Positions 59,429 through 64,000 of a stretch of 64,000 bases of DNA are shown here, in pieces. The DNA is taken from contig NZ_KV804697.1 of the NCBI RefSeq assembly GCF_001811425.1, forward strand, positions 20,071-84,070, read 5' to 3'. A program made the translations under genes and the position numbers. The notes beneath the pieces are model-generated. The model had not been told where the DNA came from and made no database searches. It was given only the letters and a program-made list of their open reading frames with translations. The DNA is from Peptoniphilus_A sp001811425 (GTDB lineage: Bacteria > Bacillota > Clostridia > Tissierellales > Peptoniphilaceae). Each line of letters starts with the position of its first letter. Within the stretch, counting starts at the first letter, position 1.

Positions 59429-60217
59429 TTATAAAACAAATTTATTTAAAGCTTCGGCGACACCCAAAGATCTTTCATTTTCGCAAACATAAAAAGCAGC
59501 GTCCTTTAGATCGTCAACCGCATTGGCAACGGCAATAGAATAACTTGAAAAATTAAGCATTTCCCTATCATTTGTATTATCTCCAATAGCCATAACTTCA
59601 AAAGGCTCTATATTCAACTTATGGCATAAGTATTCTAAAGACTTACCCTTATCAACATCCTTTGGCATAATTTCAATTAAATAATTTTGTGATTGTGCAA
59701 TATAAACTTCATCATCCAAAAAATCTCTCAATTCTTCTTGATAAACACCAACCAAATTAGGATCCGCCACAATCATTGCCTTTGGCGAAGGTTTAAAATC
59801 ATATAAAGCAAAATCTATTGCCTCAATTGCATTTGCATTTTTAAGGTCTGGGTCTATACGAGTTTCCTCTGTAACTCTCTCAACAAGTATTTTGCCATCT
59901 TCATAAAATTGACAATATAAATTTTTCAATTTACAAAAATCTACAATTTTTTTCATAAGGCCAACGTCTAAATTTTTTGAAAAAACAACTTTATCTTTAT
60001 TGTCAACAATTAGAGAACCATTATAACAAATAATATAAGTCTCTTCTCCTATTATATCTTTATAAATTTTGGCAGATTGATAAAGTCTACCTGTCCCCAA
60101 AACAATAAAAACACCCTTTGACAAACATTCCTTTAATATAGTCAAAGTTTTATCATTAATTTTATTATCCTTCTCTAATAAAGTGTTGTCCAAATCACTA
60201 ACAACTAATTTAATCAT
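59429..60217 (-). CDS. HAD-superfamily Cof-type phosphatase
   Basis: 262 aa, full length for Cof-like HAD IIB hydrolases. The nucleophile motif is VSDLDNTLL (Asp8), motif II is GTGRLYQS, and motif III/IV is GDNTNDREML with KGKSLEYLCH upstream providing the conserved Lys. It removes phosphate from small sugar or nucleotide substrates. The specific substrate is unknown. It lies 13 bases after the unknown membrane protein gene and may share its transcript. Confidence 0.88.
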   Translation of the reverse strand: MIKLVVSDLDNTLLEKDNKINDKTLTILKECLSKGVFIVLGTGRLYQSAKIYKDIIGEETYIICYNGSLIVDNKDKVVFSKNLDVGLMKKIVDFCKLKNLYCQFYEDGKILVERVTEETRIDPDLKNANAIEAIDFALYDFKPSPKAMIVADPNLVGVYQEELRDFLDDEVYIAQSQNYLIEIMPKDVDKGKSLEYLCHKLNIEPFEVMAIGDNTNDREMLNFSSYSIAVANAVDDLKDAAFYVCENERSLGVAEALNKFVL

Positions 60218-60230
60218 ACTAGCTCCTCTA

Positions 60231-60953
60231 TTAAATATTTAATATACCCGTAATATGCACAAAAGCAATTAAGATCATAACTTCTATAATTATATCAAGA
60301 ATCAAAAAATACTGATAAGTTTTAAGATATATCTTATACTTACAGTCTGGTACAACTTCTGTTATATGTGCAGGTTTAAAACAATATAAGCTGAATACCT
60401 TTTCATTATCAAAAAGTTCAAATTCTTTATTTATATATTTACTACACCCTTCCATTTCAACAGTTTTTTCATATGGAAAAAGATCTGGGAAAAGCATATC
60501 ATTTAGATAAATATAAGAAACTTTAGCATACAATAAATGCCTATTATAAACATCCTTCCATCTTATAGAAACACAATATAAAATGAAACCTGTAAAAAAA
60601 CCAAAAAGTAATATTAACTCATTTACAATAGTGGATTTTGTATTTGAATTAACAAATGCAAAAATACCAGCAATAAGAACAGTATAAATACTATTAAATG
60701 TCATCCTCTCCATCTCAATATGTCTTGCATGACTTAAATTTTCAGCAAAAATAGTTTTTAAAAAATCTATTTTTTGTGCCCTTATTTCCCTACAATCATT
60801 ATCACTATTATTGAACTTGACAAAAATTGATTTAAAATATAAATAATCTGAAACCTCAATCTCGGATTTTTTATCCTTTTTAAGTAATTCATAAAGAATA
60901 CAAAAAAACATTATTAATAAAAGACCTTTATGTATATCCAAACATTTTGGCAT
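60231..60953 (-). CDS. Membrane protein of unknown function (RipA-like?)
   Basis: 240 aa with a GGGAGG ribosome site. An N-terminal segment (about 9-21) is hydrophobic, then a soluble region, then hydrophobic pairs at about 88-126 (TFNSIYTVLIAGIFAFVN, ELILLFGFFTGFILYCV) and a C-terminal segment (about 212-237). The second pair with HARHIEMERMTFN resembles the RipA-type octameric membrane family, but I am not sure. It is upstream of a HAD phosphatase in the same direction. Confidence 0.6.
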   Translation of the reverse strand: MPKCLDIHKGLLLIMFFCILYELLKKDKKSEIEVSDYLYFKSIFVKFNNSDNDCREIRAQKIDFLKTIFAENLSHARHIEMERMTFNSIYTVLIAGIFAFVNSNTKSTIVNELILLFGFFTGFILYCVSIRWKDVYNRHLLYAKVSYIYLNDMLFPDLFPYEKTVEMEGCSKYINKEFELFDNEKVFSLYCFKPAHITEVVPDCKYKIYLKTYQYFLILDIIIEVMILIAFVHITGILNI

Positions 60954-61074
60954 AAAACTTACCTCCCTCTAACCCTGCAGCCTATATAGATCATACTCTA
61001 AAGTGTTTCTTATGTTAGGCGTATTAAAATTAACTAGCCCATCAATAATTAATATAAAGTCTCAAAAAACACTA

Positions 61075-62325
61075 TTATTTCAAAGAATACTTCGTTCCTC
61101 TTCCCTTTCCTCTTTTAATAACATAACCCTTATCCATCAAATCATTTAACAAATTTAAAACTTTATTCTTTCCAAAGCCAGTGTCATTTGCAATCACAGA
61201 ACTAGCAAGAGATTTATTCTCCAAGGCCTTATAAACCCTTGTCTCATCTTGGCTTAAATTTTCCACACCAAAAATAAGAGGCAACTTAACTTCAATAGAA
61301 TTATCAAAAATTTTAAAAGAAGGATTTTTCGCAGAATCTTTATACGCTTCTTTGATTCTCTTGATTCCAGTTCCAAAACTTTCAATAATGTTTAATCTAA
61401 AAAATATATTGCCAATAATGGGGTTTCTCATGACAGAAATTTGTCCATTGAGATACTCCTCCTCACTTATACCAGTTGGCAAACCACCTGGAGATACAAT
61501 GGTGATAGCATCTTTCTCCATAGAAACTTGAATATAAGAATTTGCCATCCAATCCCTATGAACTAAGGCGTTGGCGATAGCTTCTCTAAAAGCTTTTTCA
61601 GGAAGTAAGTCAACTTTTTCACGATAAGAACCTTTAATATTTTCAAATTGATAATATTCTCTATACATATCAATGCTTATATCAAAAGCTTCAAGAATCG
61701 AAATGCCCTTTAATTGAAAGCGACTCAAAATAGTATTTTGACTTTCCCCAAACCTCACAATGTCAATCAAGTTATCTTCATTGTTATCTGCAAATAAAGA
61801 ACCTGCATTAGTTAAAAAATTATTTTTATCAACTAATTCCAAAGTCTTTAAAATATCACTGTTTATTTTTTCAATACCTACAATTTCTTTAAACTTCTTT
61901 TCAAGATAAATAAAGCTATAGCTCTCTTTTTTAGAAGACAAAGAATCATAAGACTTATTTTGACCCTCCACGATTAATCTTTTGAGTTCCAAACTATCAA
62001 TCTCAACAGTTGAAGAATCATTTCTCTTATAAGATTTTGACTTGTAAAAATATGGCTTCTCATCGCCTGGATGGACTTTAAGCTTAATAAGATTTTCTTT
62101 ACAATCCATTTCAATCTCAAAACTAATTTGAGGTGATATAGAATCATTTATCTTATTTTCAATAGCAATGGCATCTGATTTTAAATTAGTTAAACCCACA
62201 GACTTGCCATTATCATCTACGCCGAATAAAACTTCGCCACCATCGTAATTGGCAAAGGCAACAACTGTCTTTAAAAAAGAATCTGAAATTTTTTCCTTAA
62301 ACTCTAAATTGCGTGTCTCTCTCAT
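61075..62325 (-). CDS. AlbA_2-type DNA-binding regulator with HATPase-like and helix-turn-helix domains
   Basis: 416 aa from the ATG at 62325, which has a GGAGGAG site. A longer frame only translates the promoter repeats. Residues 1 to about 110 are the AlbA_2/Schlafen-type domain (RNLEFKEKISDSFLKTVVAFANYDGGEVLFGVDD). The middle has the HATPase_c_4 region (FREAIANALVHRDWMANSYI, SPGGLPTGIS, IIESFGTGIKRI). A winged helix lies at the C-terminus (LASSVIANDTGFGKNKVLNLLNDLMDKGYVIKRGKG). Such proteins are probable transcription regulators. Stacked palindromes precede it. Confidence 0.85.
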   Translation of the reverse strand: MRETRNLEFKEKISDSFLKTVVAFANYDGGEVLFGVDDNGKSVGLTNLKSDAIAIENKINDSISPQISFEIEMDCKENLIKLKVHPGDEKPYFYKSKSYKRNDSSTVEIDSLELKRLIVEGQNKSYDSLSSKKESYSFIYLEKKFKEIVGIEKINSDILKTLELVDKNNFLTNAGSLFADNNEDNLIDIVRFGESQNTILSRFQLKGISILEAFDISIDMYREYYQFENIKGSYREKVDLLPEKAFREAIANALVHRDWMANSYIQVSMEKDAITIVSPGGLPTGISEEEYLNGQISVMRNPIIGNIFFRLNIIESFGTGIKRIKEAYKDSAKNPSFKIFDNSIEVKLPLIFGVENLSQDETRVYKALENKSLASSVIANDTGFGKNKVLNLLNDLMDKGYVIKRGKGRGTKYSLK

Positions 62326-62346
62326 AACTCCTCCTGAGTTAATTAT

Positions 62347-62429
62347 AACAAAAACAAACGCAAAAACAAACGTAAAATTTTGCGTTTGTTTTTGCGTCCT
62401 TAATAAAACGCAAATTATATTTTGCGTTT
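62347..62429. promoter_or_regulatory. Stacked repeats and palindromes, candidate operator
   Basis: Two copies of CAAAAACAAACG stand head to tail (62349-62372). The stretch 62358-62397 is a nearly complete 40-bp palindrome (17 of 18 arm positions). AAACGCAAA/TTTGCGTTT (62406-62429) is a second inverted repeat. All share the GCGTTT word, and the AlbA_2 gene begins 22 bases away. A likely autoregulatory site. Confidence 0.55.
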
Positions 62430-62432
62430 GCT

Positions 62433-62455
62433 TTTGCCTTTCAAAAAAAGGCAAA
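62433..62455. repeat. Hairpin after the small antitoxin-like gene
   Basis: A perfect TTTGCCTTT/AAAGGCAAA stem lies just past the stop of the 65-aa gene. No clear T run follows on the minus strand, so termination is uncertain. Confidence 0.5.
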
Positions 62456-62653
62456 TTAATCGTAAATACTCTTAAAAGCTTCTTCTACAGTTTGATAATT
62501 GCCTTCCTCAATATCTCTAAAGCCCTCATCTAACAAGGCGTTTAGCTCATCAAAAGATATTTTTGAAACATCTATTAAATTCCCATAATGCTCTTCTTTA
62601 ACAAGAGGCAATCTTTTGTCCATTTTTATATTTAACTCTTCTGACTTTGACAT
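62456..62653 (-). CDS. Small antitoxin-like protein, no toxin nearby
   Basis: 65 aa with a GAGG site. The C-terminal half (ISFDELNALLDEGFRDIEEGNYQTVEEAFKSI) resembles the tail of RelB/DinJ-like antitoxins that wrap around their toxin. The N-terminal part (LNIKMDKRLPLVKEEHYG) does not clearly form a DNA-binding ribbon. No toxin gene is adjacent. The AlbA_2 gene follows on the same strand. It may be an orphan or belong to a partner elsewhere. Confidence 0.5.
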   Translation of the reverse strand: MSKSEELNIKMDKRLPLVKEEHYGNLIDVSKISFDELNALLDEGFRDIEEGNYQTVEEAFKSIYD

Positions 62654-62716
62654 AATTTGTTCCTCTGTTATTTATTCTATAAAATTTGCAATCAATATTA
62701 ATGCTCTGCCAATTCA

Positions 62717-63220
62717 TTATATAGTAGTAATTTGTTCTTTTGAACCTTTTGAATTTTTTGAATCTTCGGAATCTTTCGATTCTTTTATTCTTTTTTCCAT
62801 CTCAGTTTCCAACCAAAAATATGTCTCTGCTCTCTTTTCTTCAGGCTTTTTTAATGAATTTTTTAAATTAATAACTCCAATTCTAAGTAAGATTATCTCA
62901 GCTAAAATCAAACAAATTAATTTAGACACTTCAGAACTATCTTTTAAAAAGATATCTAAAACATAACCTCCAATGAACAAAATCATTGAAAATAAAAACC
63001 CATTCAAACCATCATATTTATGTTTAGCTTCTGATTTTTTTTCACTTAATTTAATTAAATTTAGGTTATTCTCATTACAATTCTCTTCTGATAATATACT
63101 TATCATATCCTTTCTAATTTCATTTTCTTTTGTAATATGTTTAATATATTTATTTAAACCTTTTTCACTAAATACATTATCTTGAAATATAATGCCTTTA
63201 TAATTTAATTTATTCTTCAT
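62717..63220 (-). CDS. Hypothetical protein with membrane segment pair
   Basis: 167 aa with an AGGAGG site. A helical N-terminus (about 1-70) is followed by two hydrophobic segments (about 72-91 and 97-117) and a charged tail ending in Lys/Ser/Glu repeats (KESKDSEDSKNSKGSKEQ). No family recognised. Just upstream lies the 157-bp tandem repeat. Confidence 0.6.
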   Translation of the reverse strand: MKNKLNYKGIIFQDNVFSEKGLNKYIKHITKENEIRKDMISILSEENCNENNLNLIKLSEKKSEAKHKYDGLNGFLFSMILFIGGYVLDIFLKDSSEVSKLICLILAEIILLRIGVINLKNSLKKPEEKRAETYFWLETEMEKRIKESKDSEDSKNSKGSKEQITTI

Positions 63221-63349
63221 TTTAATCCTCCTATATGAATTTTATTGCAATCATCTTTCTTAATAAATCTAAATATAAAATTGAAAATTCTATATTTACC
63301 AAATAATAGCTAAGCCATAAAACCACCTCACATTAAATTTTACTTTTCC

Positions 63350-63690
63350 TAATATTCCTATTGGGAATATACCAAACAAATTCACATATTTTTTAGATTT
63401 CAAAAATTTTTTAAACTTCTTACACTTAATGTAACTTAAACTAAGAAATTAGTTTTGAAATTTAGAAAATTAATTTCTCCTACTAATATGTAGGAATAAT
63501 TTTTAGATAATATTCCTATTGGGAATATACCAAATAAATTCACATATTTTTAAATTCCAAAAACTTTTTAAATTTCTTATATTTAATGTAACTTAAACTA
63601 AAAAATTATTTTAGAAATTTAGAAAATAAATATCCACTGCTAATATATAGGATTTTAATTCAATTAATATTCCTACAATATAAATACCTT
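63350..63690. repeat. Tandem repeat of 157-158 bp, two full copies and part of a third
   Basis: Copies begin at 63350, 63508 and 63665, each with TAATATTCCTA. The first two continue through GGGAATATACCAAA and TTAATGTAACTTAAACTAA with many matching bases. Each full copy contains the palindrome ATATTCC-tattg-GGAATAT, and related TAGGAATA words lie between them. It sits about 130 bases upstream of the hypothetical membrane gene. Confidence 0.8.
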
Positions 63691-63887
63691 AAAATAAAAA
63701 AATTTTTTTATTTTTTGAAAATTTATTTTAAAAGTTTTTTAAGCTGAGAATTTTTAACTATGATAAACATACCTGAAAAATTTATTATTTTTAGATCTTT
63801 ATAAAAAAATATAAATAAATTTCATTTCACATTAATAGTTAATTAATCGCAAGAAAAATTATATTAAACTACAAATATCTTTACACC

Positions 63888-63917
63888 AAAAAAGGACTCA
63901 ATTAAGAGTCCTTTTTT
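63888..63917. terminator. Bidirectional terminator near the right edge
   Basis: A perfect 12-bp stem (AAAAAAGGACTC / GAGTCCTTTTTT) with a six-base loop. It probably ends the minus-strand gene that enters from the right edge. Confidence 0.85.
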
Positions 63918-63962
63918 CTAGCAAATCAATCTTATTTGATTATAAGTTTCCATTCTTCCATA

Positions 63963-64000
63963 TTATCCTTCGTCTGCTCCTTCTTTTTGTGTGTAACCTG
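63963..64000 (-). CDS. Possible C-terminal end of a gene entering from the right
   Basis: On the minus strand 12 codons read GYTQKEGADEG then TAA at 63963-63965, with A-ending codons typical of this genome. A strong terminator lies about 45 bases further on. A different frame ending at 63932 is also open and closer to the terminator, but uses G-ending codons. Too short to identify. Confidence 0.3.
   Translation of the reverse strand, partial: GYTQKEGADEG

Larger units (their letters stand above)
63221..63931. other. Intergenic region with tandem repeat, no recognised gene
   Basis: About 700 very AT-rich bases. It contains the 157-158 bp repeat (63350-63690) and a strong terminator (63888-63917). 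I see no coding region with a ribosome site. Confidence 0.65.

Noticed and set aside
62326..62454. N-terminal extension of the AlbA_2 protein by 43 residues
   Set aside because: It translates the promoter repeats (KQTQN units), and a strong ribosome site precedes the inner ATG at 62325.
63350..63690. CRISPR array
   Set aside because: Units are about 157 bp and nearly identical along most of their length, with no short repeats and unique spacers, and no cas genes.
1..64000. tRNA, rRNA genes or classic riboswitches
   Set aside because: I looked for clover-leaf-like CCA ends, TTCGAATC-type arms and known leader motifs and saw none I could support. A covariance-model scan would settle it.

Overview
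The window looks like chromosome from a low-GC (roughly 30% GC by eye), anaerobic Gram-positive bacterium. A Peptoniphilus/Anaerococcus-like member of the Tissierellia fits best. The evidence is A/T-ending codons, strong GGAGG-type ribosome sites, many lipoprotein signal peptides, an Rnf ferredoxin:NAD oxidoreductase, and no respiratory genes. The genus is an inference. No rRNA, tRNA, CRISPR array or intact transposase was recognised. Most genes are on the minus strand in long, tightly overlapping operons.

Left part (1-15 kb): a YhaN/YhaO-type DNA repair pair runs off the left edge. A four-gene operon follows (YbaK deacylase, phosphosugar mutase, a PfkB-fold protein with a damaged catalytic motif, an isochorismatase-fold hydrolase). 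Next is a nine-gene aromatic operon, aroB-aroA-aroC-[chorismate mutase/aroE/aroK fusion]-aroQ-pabAB-aroF-pabC. It encodes every step from E4P+PEP to chorismate and on to p-aminobenzoate.

15-36 kb: a zinc ABC importer (znuABC) is divergent from a Fur/Zur regulator with a candidate operator between them. Then come an Na+/H+ antiporter-family permease, ftsH, the dnaX-ybaB-recR operon, a tiny Ala/Glu/Lys lipoprotein and a zinc-ribbon membrane protein. A purine nucleoside phosphorylase and an MtnA-family isomerase are divergent from a class II aldolase. These could together turn a sugar 1-phosphate into DHAP plus an aldehyde. A nicotinamidase-like hydrolase, sfsA, a GNAT enzyme, a DUF6440 protein, a UvrD-like helicase with mgtE, a nitroreductase and a shortened TroA-like lipoprotein follow.

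36-58 kb: the rnfCDGEAB operon has a perfect palindrome, resembling a Rex operator, over its promoter. It is followed by a BMP-type nucleoside ABC transporter, a GNAT/small-protein pair resembling a toxin-antitoxin module, a membrane protein of unknown function, a polyamine transporter (potABCD) with its Xre-cupin regulator, a DUF1624 membrane protein, and an iscS-thiI-lemA-ygcG operon.

58-64 kb is accessory in character. It has a YprB-like protein lacking expected catalytic residues, a HAD phosphatase, membrane proteins of unknown function, an AlbA_2-type regulator behind stacked palindromes, an orphan antitoxin-like protein, a 51-bp near-perfect palindrome, and a 157-158 bp tandem repeat.

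Functional links: nucleosides taken up by the BMP transporter could feed the phosphorylase. Rnf would balance ferredoxin and NADH in this fermentative cell. IscS supplies sulfur to ThiI for tRNA thiolation. All functional calls are from sequence reading alone.
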